Assembly (NCBI RefSeq): GCF_022267515.1
Contig: NZ_JAKFGB010000012.1
Coordinates: forward strand, 620,001-684,000
Direction of reading: 5' to 3'
Length of the DNA: 64,000 nucleotides
From: Rubinisphaera margarita
GTDB taxonomy: Bacteria; Planctomycetota; Planctomycetia; Planctomycetales; Planctomycetaceae
Part shown: positions 1 through 9,781 of the stretch, piece after piece
How the letters are laid out: the number at the start of each line of letters is the position of its first letter
How positions within the stretch are numbered: position 1 is the first letter of the stretch
Notes under the pieces: generated by a model
Database searches by the model: none
Told to the model about the DNA's origin: nothing
Seen by the model: the letters and a program-made list of their open reading frames with translations, nothing else
Program-made: the position numbers and the translations under genes

Positions 1-1
1 T

Positions 2-148
2 CTCGTCGTCTGCCGAATTCCGAACATTCTGGCGGGAGATATCTTCGCGGTTTTCCGATATCTGATGATGTTCGTCCAGGGCATCGATACGGTCCCCCGC
101 CTCGTCGAACAATTCGCCCGCCTGAAAGACATCGTCCGACGCCTGTAA
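2..148 (+). CDS. C-terminal end of a probable membrane protein (partial)
   Basis: An open frame enters from the left edge and ends at the TAA at 146-148, giving 48 residues. It has a hydrophobic stretch (ILAGDIFAVFRYLMMFVQGI) followed by a charged amphipathic tail ending KDIVRRL. This resembles the last membrane helix and cytosolic tail of an ABC-type or other inner-membrane transporter, but too little is present to name the family. The tRNA-Pro gene follows 115 bases later on the same strand. Confidence 0.45.
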   Translation, partial: LVVCRIPNILAGDIFAVFRYLMMFVQGIDTVPRLVEQFARLKDIVRRL

Positions 149-261
149 ATCTGTGCGGAAACGCGAGAGAAAACCTGAAAAACAGGGCTTCTGCGAGGTC
201 GTTTCCCAAACCACCAAACGACTTGCAGCCCCCCGCCCGGATGACTATGATTCAGCCCACA

Positions 262-338
<77 letters not shown>

Positions 339-340
339 AT

Positions 341-376
341 AACGCAACCTGTTTCATGGAAACAGGTTGCGTTTTT
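341..376 (+). terminator. Rho-independent terminator of tRNA-Pro
   Basis: A perfect 14-bp stem (341-354 with 360-373) closes a 5-base loop, CATGG. The 3' arm runs directly into GTTTTTCTTT. Its position just after the tRNA acceptor end makes the assignment straightforward. The bases from 377 to 567, up to the first repeat, show no gene. Confidence 0.93.
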
Positions 377-567
377 CTTTGGCCTCTGCGGGATGGCTGG
401 ATTTGCCCTCGGAGATACCTTTGGTGATACCTTTTTGTCGTTCTGTGGGACAAGATCAGTTGCACCCGTCGCAGCCGGAGCGACAGTTCGCCATAGCCTT
501 CCCTGCTTCCAGAACCGTCCCGTCAGTACGCTGCTGCCGAAGACTAGCCCGGGCTCCAAAGGAGCTG

Positions 568-3500
568 GCTTCAATGGGGCCGGTCATGGTTAGACCGGAT
601 GACGGTGGATACCATCCGGGCCGGACTGGCCACGGAGGCGCTTCAATGGGGCCGGTCATGGTTAGACCGGATGACTACAGCCCGCCCGTGTACCAGGCGC
701 CGGTCTACTCGCTTCAATGGGGCCGGTCATGGTTAGACCGGATGACCAGGACCCGGTCGACGTACTCGTACCGCTGCCAGTCGCTTCAATGGGGCCGGTC
801 ATGGTTAGACCGGATGACGTGGCTCTCAAGTCGTGCCTCAAGTGATAGAGTTACACGCTTCAATGGGGCCGGTCATGGTTAGACCGGATGACGGCGCGGG
901 GGTGGAGTCGTGAGCGCGGGAATGATCGCTTCAATGGGGCCGGTCATGGTTAGACCGGATGACGCGGGGACCGGATTCGAACCGGCGACCTTCAGGGAAT
1001 GCTTCAATGGGGCCGGTCATGGTTAGACCGGATGACTCGCTCGAAACGTCTCTTTCCTCGGTTCGACTATTCGCTTCAATGGGGCCGGTCATGGTTAGAC
1101 CGGATGACAAGCCCTTGAGGAAGAAATCGCCATCTTCGTGGACAAGGCTTCAATGGGGCCGGTCATGGTTAGACCGGATGACCGATCGAACGAGCAGTCG
1201 ACGCGGTGATTCAGTCCATGCTTCAATGGGGCCGGTCATGGTTAGACCGGATGACCCGGTCTCTGACCTGCCGGGTAAGTTGTTCGACTGGCAGCTTCAA
1301 TGGGGCCGGTCATGGTTAGACCGGATGACGAGAATTTCACGCCATTTCGGCCACACGTTCAGAAGCTTCAATGGGGCCGGTCATGGTTAGACCGGATGAC
1401 TAGTCCTGATAATGCTGTGTGCGAGGTAGAGTGCGAGCTTCAATGGGGCCGGTCATGGTTAGACCGGATGACCAGATGACCCGCGTGGAAGAGCAGCCGG
1501 CGAGCTGCTTCAATGGGGCCGGTCATGGTTAGACCGGATGACGCATCGGCGATTGATGGTCGCGTCGACAATGTGGTCGGGCTTCAATGGGGCCGGTCAT
1601 GGTTAGACCGGATGACCGCAGGCGGTGAGCTTCAGCCATCTGCACAGTGAGTGCTTCAATGGGGCCGGTCATGGTTAGACCGGATGATTCACGGCTCACG
1701 GCTCACGGCTCACGGCTCACTCGGCTTCAATGGGGCCGGTCATGGTTAGACCGGATGACGTGCCCATCGGCGACATCGTGGTCTACACCGACGCGGCTTC
1801 AATGGGGCCGGTCATGGTTAGACCGGATGACGCGTCTGGCGTTTTGCATCGTCAATTGACCGTTTGCTTCAATGGGGCCGGTCATGGTTAGACCGGATGA
1901 CAACCCGGCGTTGGTCAGCTATCTTCCATAATTTCGTGCTTCAATGGGGCCGGTCATGGTTAGACCGGATGACCACGACGGGCACGTTTCGGGTGGTCGA
2001 CACGTACCCCGCTTCAATGGGGCCGGTCATGGTTAGACCGGATGACGATCTCCCGCAACCAACTGACGCCGATGATCTGCTCGCTTCAATGGGGCCGGTC
2101 ATGGTTAGACCGGATGACGGGGATCAATCGCTACAACGGGCGACGGATTCCACGCTTCAATGGGGCCGGTCATGGTTAGACCGGATGACCGACTGGTCAC
2201 GAGCATCCATTGCTGGAGCGTGCTGCTTCAATGGGGCCGGTCATGGTTAGACCGGATGACGGCGGGGGCTGGCGGAGTGCGCGATGTATTCCTACCCGCT
2301 TCAATGGGGCCGGTCATGGTTAGACCGGATGACCCGGTTCGAGCGGACATACGACGAGCGGAAGGGGTGGGCTTCAATGGGGCCGGTCATGGTTAGACCG
2401 GATGACACTTACTTGGATGGAGACCGGTTGGATATGTCGAATGGCTTCAATGGGGCCGGTCATGGTTAGACCGGATGACAATAACTGAATCACAAGGGCG
2501 ATCTTGCACACCAGTGGCTTCAATGGGGCCGGTCATGGTTAGACCGGATGACCAGCACCTCGGCGGCTATGACGACTCGCTGATTTTTGCTTCAATGGGG
2601 CCGGTCATGGTTAGACCGGATGACCTGGATCGCATCCGGGAAACTGAAGGCTATCGACCTGGCTTCAATGGGGCCGGTCATGGTTAGACCGGATGACGCT
2701 GCAGTCCGAGCACGGCCAGCTGTTGCTGAGCCTGGCTTCAATGGGGCCGGTCATGGTTAGACCGGATGACATTGTTGAGCATAAACCGGAGACGCAAAGC
2801 CGCACGCGCTTCAATGGGGCCGGTCATGGTTAGACCGGATGACATTATCTGACGTTTCGCAACCGTAGCCCGCTGCTACGCTTCAATGGGGCCGGTCATG
2901 GTTAGACCGGATGACATCAACTAAACAAGCATCAGGATAATGATGGTTATGCTTCAATGGGGCCGGTCATGGTTAGACCGGATGACGATAGGCAAGAAGT
3001 GTCCCCCATGGGGGAAAAGCCAGCTTCAATGGGGCCGGTCATGGTTAGACCGGATGACTTTGTGGTGATCTGGATTTTCATGCGATTGCCTCTTGCTTCA
3101 ATGGGGCCGGTCATGGTTAGACCGGATGACGAGCAAATGCGAAAGCACCTTCGCGAGCCCCTTGATGCGCTTCAATGGGGCCGGTCATGGTTAGACCGGA
3201 TGACAGGGAGACAAGGAGGCTGAAGCCCGGCTCGCGATCGGCTTCAATGGGGCCGGTCATGGTTAGACCGGATGACGATTTTCAGGACGGACTCACGAAG
3301 CGACATCCCCTTGCTTCAATGGGGCCGGTCATGGTTAGACCGGATGACTGGGAGCCGCGAAGCTCCGACAAACAGGTATTCCGGGCTTCAATGGGGCCGG
3401 TCATGGTTAGACCGGATGACATTGTTCGAGCAGTTGGTGCCGGCGAAGGGGGTGGCGCTTCAATGGGGCCGGTCATGGTTAGACCGGATGACATGCCGAC

Positions 3501-4596
3501 GATTCGTAGGCCACGGCGTAGCAGATCACGCTTCAATGGGGCCGGTCATGGTTAGACCGGATGACAAGAAGCGGATTGAACGGTCTCGTGAGTGGCTGTG
3601 GGCTTCAATGGGGCCGGTCATGGTTAGACCGGATGACCCCGGGCTTCGGAGGAGCGTGCATTTTCTTGCGAATGACGCCGGCTTCAATGGGGCCGGTCAT
3701 GGTTAGACCGGATGACGAAGCGGACTTCAGCGATCGACGCGATGATATTGGAAGCTTCAATGGGGCCGGTCATGGTTAGACCGGATGACAAGCGTAATCC
3801 TCGCTCCGTGCTCACGCTCTCAACAGCTTCAATGGGGCCGGTCATGGTTAGACCGGATGACCACCCAGGCGCCGAGCGAGATAAGACAGGACATCATGCT
3901 TCAATGGGGCCGGTCATGGTTAGACCGGATGACGATTGCCGACCAGTCCATACAGGCAATGATCATTGAGCTTCAATGGGGCCGGTCATGGTTAGACCGG
4001 ATGACACCTCGATCTTGTGGAAGTTGCCCGCTCCGATTTCGGGCTTCAATGGGGCCGGTCATGGTTAGACCGGATGACAGGGATTGATCGGCTGCCCAAA
4101 CTCATTCACGGCCTGCTTCAATGGGGCCGGTCATGGTTAGACCGGATGACCTGTCTGGCCACCCAACCTACTGTAGCCCGTGAGGCCCAAGCATGCTTCA
4201 ATGGGGCCGGTCATGGTTAGACCGGATGACTCGATGTCAACGGGAGGAAGTATGATCAGTGCCGTTGCTTCAATGGGGCCGGTCATGGTTAGACCGGATG
4301 ACCAGAGAGTCGCCGGACCGCACCCGCAAATTGAGCTGGGGCTTCAATGGGGCCGGTCATGGTTAGACCGGATGACGCTCGGCTGGCAATACCTCTGGCC
4401 GCGCTACGGCACGCTTCAATGGGGCCGGTCATGGTTAGACCGGATGACGAGTAGCCGACCAGCCGGCTCCCCTCAATGACCCCATCGCTTCAATGGGGCC
4501 GGTCATGGTTAGACCGGATGACGAGGCGAAACGACACCTCAAGTATGACGCTGACGACCGGCTTCAATGGGGCCGGTCATGGTTAGACCGGATGAC
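568..4596 (-). CRISPR. CRISPR array, type I-G, 56 repeats and 55 spacers
   Basis: A 36-bp direct repeat starts at 568 and recurs every 70-74 bases, with the last copy at 4561-4596; I counted 56 copies. The repeat contains the dyad CCGGTC-ATGGTTA-GACCGG, able to form the crRNA hairpin. Read on the minus strand it ends in CCCCATTGAAGC, like the 3' handle ATTGAAA/G of many type I repeats, so transcription is inferred to run leftward. That agrees with the minus-strand cas operon and a leader at 4597-4833. Spacers are 34-38 bases, without repeat decay except at the copy starting at 1653, whose last base is T instead of C. Uniform repeats even at the old end (568) suggest the array was active recently. 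Short open frames encoding MGPVMVRPDD-type peptides are artefacts of the repeat. Confidence 0.99.
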
Positions 4597-4833
4597 CGCC
4601 CGCGTCCTTTGTTCCTAAAAACAAAGGACTTACAAGGCGGTTTGCGAGGGGTCCGGAGATGAGTGCTCTCAGAGGGTTACTCATCGTATTGCCCTTTTCG
4701 TTACTGATTGCCAAAGAACACATTAGAGCTGCGAGGACTGACAGGGATTTTTGAGGCACCGCAGCTCTCGCCCGGCATTCTGAGCCGCATTTTACCACGG
4801 TTCGCGACTATCGTGAATGATCTTCTGTCAGAT
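4597..4833 (-). promoter_or_regulatory. CRISPR leader with two inverted repeats
   Basis: This gene-free stretch lies between the cas2 stop and the leader-proximal repeat. Eight bases from that repeat is a perfect 10-bp inverted repeat (4604-4613 with 4620-4629, arms GTCCTTTGTT and AACAAAGGAC, 6-base loop). A second, 9-bp dyad (4725-4733 with 4760-4768, AGAGCTGCG) lies further upstream. On the minus strand TTGGCA followed about 18 bases later by AATACG could be a weak promoter, but this is only suggestive. Leaders are known to carry the array promoter and to direct adaptation at the first repeat; that function is inferred from position. Confidence 0.7.
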
Positions 4834-5127
4834 TCAGACAATCGTTGCGGCTCGGTCGGGGATCAAGCTTCGTGGCTCTCCCCAGAATTCAATGCATTCG
4901 TCGCCACGGCCTTCGGTCGGACCCAAGTCGACGATCATGACTCGGTCCTGATGAAGGTTCATCACTGGCCAAAGCTGGTCCTTCAGGCTCTGAAGTTCCA
5001 TGTCGGACAGTTCGCATCGAAAGACGGAGTACTGCACCGCGTCTCCATGTCCGCACATCGCTTTATAGATTTTGCGATAACGTTTTGGGCAGACAATATC
5101 ATAGGCAATCAGGTAGACGCTGCGCAT
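4834..5127 (-). CDS. cas2: CRISPR adaptation protein Cas2
   Basis: This 97-residue protein has the usual length and ferredoxin-like pattern of Cas2: an opening beta strand VYLIAYDI with the conserved Asp (D9), then YRKIYKAMCGHGDAVQYSVFRCELS, typical of the second strand, and a late VMIVDLGP strand. Cas2 dimers bridge two Cas1 dimers in the spacer-integration complex. It is the last gene of the minus-strand cas operon, 26 bases after the Cas4-Cas1 fusion, with the CRISPR leader directly beyond it. There is no sign of truncation. Confidence 0.95.
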   Translation of the reverse strand: MRSVYLIAYDIVCPKRYRKIYKAMCGHGDAVQYSVFRCELSDMELQSLKDQLWPVMNLHQDRVMIVDLGPTEGRGDECIEFWGEPRSLIPDRAATIV

Positions 5128-5153
5128 GGGGAACCTCGCAGAAAGTCGAATTT

Positions 5154-6953
5154 CTATCGTGTGACGAAGCCGGGATATTCCTCGATCTCTCCCAGCAAAT
5201 AGCGGGCGAGCAGCCGGGCCTGGACTTCCAGAACTCGGCGATAGCTCACTTTGTAGCCGAAGATGGGATGCGTGATCTCGGTGTCCATCCTGCGTTCAAA
5301 CGCAGCGATCACACTTTTGCGACCGGCGTCCGTCAGGGCAACCGCACCTGCTCGTGCGATGAACGAATCCTGATTAATCTCTCCGTTGTTGAAGGCCATC
5401 AAGGTCACCGAGTCGGCGATCAGCGGACGGAACTCTTCGGCCAAGTCGAGAGCGAGCGAAGGCCGGCCATAGCGGGGGCGGTGTAGAAAGCCCAGCATCG
5501 GGTCGAAGCCGACGGAATTCAACGTGACTGTCAGTTCCTTGGTGAGCAGGCTGTAAACGAAGGAGAGCACCGCGTTCACGGGATCTCGCGGCGGGCGACG
5601 ATTGCGACCGTCGACATCGTAGTGTTCGATACCTGAGATCATCGGAAAGAATTTCTCGAAATAGCATTTTGCGGCCATCCCTTCGAGCCCCAGGAGCGTC
5701 TCGGCTGAGTCGGCCCGCAGTGCTCGCTTTCGGTACTCCGCCAGATTGGCGATAACCGGATCATCCGTCGAGCCGAGTTGACGTCGCAGTAATGTCCGGC
5801 AGTTCTTGATCTTTCCTGCGATGAATTGCCTGGAGATGGTCAGAGCGGCTTCGGGGTCGTCGGCCGTGCGAAACTGGCGGATTCTCAGTTCCACGTTCTT
5901 GTGCGACAAACCCGTCGTGATGCCGTGAAACCACCCGCCATAACTCTTGTGAACGATCGGGATGGAGCGGCGGTTGAGTTCAGCGATCACCGCTCCCGAG
6001 AACATGACGTTGCCGTATGCGCAGACCTGCGAGACGTCGAGCAGACGCACGCTCGCCAGTTCCTCTCCCTTCAGCTTGATCGTCACACGGTCACCCGACT
6101 TGCCGACGAACGCTCCCTGATGCTGGATATAGAGCGGCAGGGCCTTAGATTTCGCCGGAAGAAGTTTGCGAATGCGGTTGCCATCGGGAACTGATTCTTC
6201 AGGGGCACGGAGGAGGTTCGTTTCATCGGGAAGACAAATGCCGACCAACGAGCAGCGCGGACATTTGGGGCTATCCTCCAGAGGAGGCGGAATCTGCTCC
6301 TCCGCCGCGGCCTGTTTGAACTGCACGATCAGTTCACGAGTGCGAGCGACCAGTGCGTCATCAAAGGGAATGACGACTCTCCGCTTGGAGGCAATGTAAT
6401 AGAGAACGCCCTGTGACGACTCGAATCCGTTGGCGCGAAGCACCAGTCCCTGGGCACACAGTTGCACCCGCTCCGGCTCCCAGGACTGTTCCGGATTGTC
6501 GGGAACCTGCCCGCGTTTGTAGTCCACTGGAGTGGCAACGCCGCCATCGAGTTCCAGCAGATCGAGTTTGGCGACGATTCCGTCCGCGTCGGAAGACAGC
6601 GTGATCGACCTCGCGTGAATTGAATCGCCATTGGCAGAGTCACTTTGGACTTCGTCTCGGTCACCATTGTCGTTCGACTTCTTACGAGCAGGAATCGATT
6701 TCCGATCCGGCTTGTCGACATTGCGATGCCCGAAGGTGCCCTCCATGGTCTCGATATTCTCGGCCCATTCACCTTGAACCCATTCGAGATAACCGAGCCG
6801 CGGGCAGTAAGTGAACTCGTTGAGCATCCGAACCGGGATCAGCTGATTCGCATCCTCGGAGCCACTGGAAGTTGAAGATTGGCGAGCGGCGCCAGGGGTC
6901 GCCGCCGTGGAATGAGCCGTCGAGGACGACTGCGGATCGGACGGGGAGATCAT
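5154..6953 (-). CDS. cas4-cas1: Cas4-Cas1 fusion protein
   Basis: This 599-residue fusion carries Cas4 at the N terminus and Cas1 at the C terminus, an arrangement typical of type I-G (I-U) loci. In the Cas4 part, C50 and the trio C231/C234/C240 are positioned to bind the Fe-S cluster. The RecB-like nuclease residues are visible at D131 (GIVAKLDLLEL) and in TPVDYKRG (D144, K146). Cas1 begins near residue 270 and keeps its metal ligands: Glu in AKCYFEKFF, His in LGFLH, and the acidic pair in LDLAEEFRP. Cas4 trims prespacers and selects their PAM while Cas1 integrates them. The first 38 residues are Ser/Thr/Ala-rich and probably disordered, so an internal start is possible. The 160-base gap upstream to csb2 is the largest in the operon. 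Confidence 0.95.
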   Translation of the reverse strand: MISPSDPQSSSTAHSTAATPGAARQSSTSSGSEDANQLIPVRMLNEFTYCPRLGYLEWVQGEWAENIETMEGTFGHRNVDKPDRKSIPARKKSNDNGDRDEVQSDSANGDSIHARSITLSSDADGIVAKLDLLELDGGVATPVDYKRGQVPDNPEQSWEPERVQLCAQGLVLRANGFESSQGVLYYIASKRRVVIPFDDALVARTRELIVQFKQAAAEEQIPPPLEDSPKCPRCSLVGICLPDETNLLRAPEESVPDGNRIRKLLPAKSKALPLYIQHQGAFVGKSGDRVTIKLKGEELASVRLLDVSQVCAYGNVMFSGAVIAELNRRSIPIVHKSYGGWFHGITTGLSHKNVELRIRQFRTADDPEAALTISRQFIAGKIKNCRTLLRRQLGSTDDPVIANLAEYRKRALRADSAETLLGLEGMAAKCYFEKFFPMISGIEHYDVDGRNRRPPRDPVNAVLSFVYSLLTKELTVTLNSVGFDPMLGFLHRPRYGRPSLALDLAEEFRPLIADSVTLMAFNNGEINQDSFIARAGAVALTDAGRKSVIAAFERRMDTEITHPIFGYKVSYRRVLEVQARLLARYLLGEIEEYPGFVTR

Positions 6954-7113
6954 CGGAAACCATAGGATTCAGTCCGGGGCTCAGCCTCACGACTGCCTCA
7001 GCTAGACCACGGCGAGTTGGCCTCACCCGCCCCGATAATCCGTGGTCGATTAGCCTCCCTGAGGATTGGAATACAGCCGGTTCGCTAGCACGGCTGCTTA
7101 TTGAGGAGTATAC

Positions 7114-8781
7114 CTATGAATCCGAGTGAACAGAAGAGGATTCTTCCTCCGAGTGAGAATTCACAGCGATTTCTGGAATGAAGAGACCGAGACCGAAGTG
7201 GGAGGCGTATCCCAGCGAGATTGGACCGGAAACGAGTTCGGAGAATCGAAGTGTGAGGCCGAATGCACTGGCATTGCCTCTGCGTCCTCCACCGGATCTC
7301 CGCTCTCGGCGAAACTTGAGGACGGGAGCACGGGAGTTGCCCAGTCGCGAACTTCTCGGTAACAGTCCGACCGCGGTCAGCTTTGAGGCGTGATTCTGCA
7401 GCCAGCTTCTGCGACTCAACTCTTTGCGAATAATTCGGAACAAATCTTTTTCGCAACGTATGACCTCGCCGGGATCATCAAGTCGATATTGGCGCCGGAG
7501 TCGATCAGCGGGAACGAAGGGAGTGAGAGAAGTCCAAGTCGCTGCTTGAGCAAAAATGGGTGACTCGCCCTTTCGCTCGTCGACCCCACCGAAATCTTCG
7601 GGATTTCCGAGACCGATGAGGACGTATTGCAGATCGTGCCCATCGCGGCCCCAGGTCCTCCGCAACGCACGAAGGGCTCTTTCCGCCCGAGCATCGAATG
7701 GAATGTCTGCATAGAGACTGACCTGCGTGACTCTGCCCTGCGGATCATCATTGGATTCACAGAAGATATGAGCATGTTGATGTCCTTGAGCGATTGCGCT
7801 ATGTCCGGAATCTGTATCTCGCCCGATAAACACCTCTGCTCCATCGGAAATCTTGATCAAAGCCTGACGAACGCGCTCAGCCAGAAACAATGCTTCAGTG
7901 AGTCTGGGCCGGACCGCGCCAGCGACGGCAAAACGGGCGGCAGTCATTGGCTTCAACTGACTTGACCGAAAAGTGATTCGTGGTGGCTCAGTCTTCTTGT
8001 TCCGGACGTATGGAATCCATTCGCTTCCTGGCGGTCGATTCCACCCCGCCTTGCGGAGATCGCTGGTGTCCCTTTGCAGCGAATCGAAAAGGTCCACAGG
8101 AACCGAACTCTCAAGCTGTTCAATGTCCTTCCTGGTGAGCTTGGCGGTCTCCGAGGATTTGCCTTTGGAGATGGCATGAGCTTGTTTTTCCGCCAGCTTG
8201 CGAGACTTCAGGTCCGATATGTACTGGGATCTCCACTGTTGGTACCCATCGAGTCCGGCGGGAGCGAGCAATCGCACGAGTTCCTGATTCGGGCCGACGC
8301 TGGCTTCAGCAAGCGGCTTGGCGTCTGCCGTTTCGCTCCAGTCAGCAAGTGTAGCGAAGACCCAGGATTCGGCCCGCCCCAAATAGGACATCGATTCAAG
8401 GAGACAAGTGAGAAGCTGGCGGAGTGAATCGGGCAGCGTCACATCAGGCCAGTGAACGAGGACCGGGCTCTCCGGCGATAGGGCGATGAAGGTATCGAAG
8501 ATCTTGGTCCTATTGTGGCTGGCAATCGGCATGTAGTGACGCGTGTGCCCCTCTGATGTCAGGGGCAATCGATAGACAGGTAAAGCCATTCCGAGGGTTG
8601 AGATCAGCTCCCGCATGGCTTCTTCGGGGACGTCATGATGCTTTTGGTGCCAGACCGCGATGAGCGCCCTCAGAATCCGCCAGGGAGCGGGCGGCCATTC
8701 CACAGCGCCTTCGTTGACTTGCCGTCCCCATGGAGTCGCATGCCACTTGCCGGTCGGAAATCGGAACTCGATTGTCAGCAT
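7114..8781 (-). CDS. csb2: Type I-G Cascade subunit Csb2 (Cas5-Cas6-like, GSU0054 family)
   Basis: This 555-residue protein opens with MLTIEFRFPTGKWHATPWG and VEWPPAPWRILRALIAV, the hallmark N terminus of the GSU0054/Csb2 family. The C-terminal half (HAHIFCESNDDPQGRVTQVSLYADI, then DLQYVLIGLGNPEDF) forms a second RAMP-like part, linked in this subtype to Cas6-type crRNA processing. It is thought to bind the crRNA 5' handle as Cas5 and to cut the repeat hairpin as Cas6. It starts two bases after the csb1 stop, so the two are translationally coupled. Confidence 0.92.
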   Translation of the reverse strand: MLTIEFRFPTGKWHATPWGRQVNEGAVEWPPAPWRILRALIAVWHQKHHDVPEEAMRELISTLGMALPVYRLPLTSEGHTRHYMPIASHNRTKIFDTFIALSPESPVLVHWPDVTLPDSLRQLLTCLLESMSYLGRAESWVFATLADWSETADAKPLAEASVGPNQELVRLLAPAGLDGYQQWRSQYISDLKSRKLAEKQAHAISKGKSSETAKLTRKDIEQLESSVPVDLFDSLQRDTSDLRKAGWNRPPGSEWIPYVRNKKTEPPRITFRSSQLKPMTAARFAVAGAVRPRLTEALFLAERVRQALIKISDGAEVFIGRDTDSGHSAIAQGHQHAHIFCESNDDPQGRVTQVSLYADIPFDARAERALRALRRTWGRDGHDLQYVLIGLGNPEDFGGVDERKGESPIFAQAATWTSLTPFVPADRLRRQYRLDDPGEVIRCEKDLFRIIRKELSRRSWLQNHASKLTAVGLLPRSSRLGNSRAPVLKFRRERRSGGGRRGNASAFGLTLRFSELVSGPISLGYASHFGLGLFIPEIAVNSHSEEESSSVHSDS

Positions 8782-8783
8782 GG

Positions 8784-9743
8784 TTACTTCTTATAGGTGA
8801 CTTGAGTGACACGAGGTTCAGCAAACGAATCCGCGGCCGCTTCGATCAGGCCGGGCAATGCCGCTTCCAGATCCGAAAGTTGAGGAACCTGGAAATCAGC
8901 CGGACGCTTGACGATGATTTCCCCTTTTGGCTCTAGATCGCAAGCCGTTCTGAGACGAAGCCCTTCAAAGAGGAATCGCTGAATTTTGAAGAGCGACAAT
9001 GTGATGAGTAACTGTTCGATCGCTTCACCGAGGCCGTATCCCCGCAGTTGTGCCAAATCGAGATTAAAATAGGCCTTGATTTCCGGAGAGGCGAACTCTT
9101 CTCGATGGAACGGAACATTGCCGAAGCCTTTCTTCGCGTCACCTTGAGGATCATGACTGTCGTTCTTTACGCCTCCAGAGGCAACAACCTCGACTCGCTG
9201 AGCTTCAATGAATGACGATAGGACTCGGGGTAATCGCAATCGACCACCGGCCAATTCCTTCTTCGCAAGAAACAGCCCGTGGATCAGCGAGTTGGGATCG
9301 TATTTCGCGACGACGGCTGCGAGCTGTCGGATGTTGACTCGCCCAGTTTCGAGCCCTCCGAGGTCACTCTTGAGCTGATCAAAGAATGCTCGGTCTTTGC
9401 TTTCCAGAAAATAGGGACTATTGATTCGGTGGGCCTCAAGAATTGAGTTCGTGATCATTTTCCCCGCTTCAGATACCTGAATGTAGGGCAGCCCCTGCAG
9501 CGGCTCAATCAGAGAATCAGCACCTTCATCCCAGCAAACAGCTTCCAGTCGATTGGCCATCGACTGAGCGGATTCCACCAGTAGACAGGGAATCTCGCTT
9601 CCATCGTTATCAAATCCCCGGAACGTGGCTGCTCCCAAGTCAGGAAATCCCGTCGGTTGAAAACGCGATCCCTGAACCGGTTGAAGCGGAACTTCCATGA
9701 GCAATCGGGGCTGCTTTTCAAGGGCGGAAAGATCAAGTGACAT
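8784..9743 (-). CDS. csb1: Type I-G Cascade backbone Csb1 (Cas7, GSU0053 family)
   Basis: The 319-residue protein begins MSLDLSALEKQPRLLMEVPLQPVQGSRFQPTGFPDLGAATF in outline, the recognisable start of the GSU0053/Csb1 family; I recognise it by this N terminus and by its place between csx17 and csb2. Csb1 is the Cas7 equivalent that polymerises along the crRNA spacer in the type I-G effector. The start is supported by AGGAG a few bases upstream of the ATG at 9743. The gap to csx17 is 38 bases and to csb2 only two. Confidence 0.93.
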   Translation of the reverse strand: MSLDLSALEKQPRLLMEVPLQPVQGSRFQPTGFPDLGAATFRGFDNDGSEIPCLLVESAQSMANRLEAVCWDEGADSLIEPLQGLPYIQVSEAGKMITNSILEAHRINSPYFLESKDRAFFDQLKSDLGGLETGRVNIRQLAAVVAKYDPNSLIHGLFLAKKELAGGRLRLPRVLSSFIEAQRVEVVASGGVKNDSHDPQGDAKKGFGNVPFHREEFASPEIKAYFNLDLAQLRGYGLGEAIEQLLITLSLFKIQRFLFEGLRLRTACDLEPKGEIIVKRPADFQVPQLSDLEAALPGLIEAAADSFAEPRVTQVTYKK

Positions 9744-9781
9744 GAAAGACTCCTTGGTGGTGATACAAAAGAGGATACGTT

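Noticed and set aside
367..4479. Several open frames of 60-170 codons across the array encoding repeated MGPVMVRPDD or LQWGRSWLDRMT peptides
   Set aside because: They are translations of the CRISPR repeat in different frames; they begin and end at spacers and have no ribosome sites.
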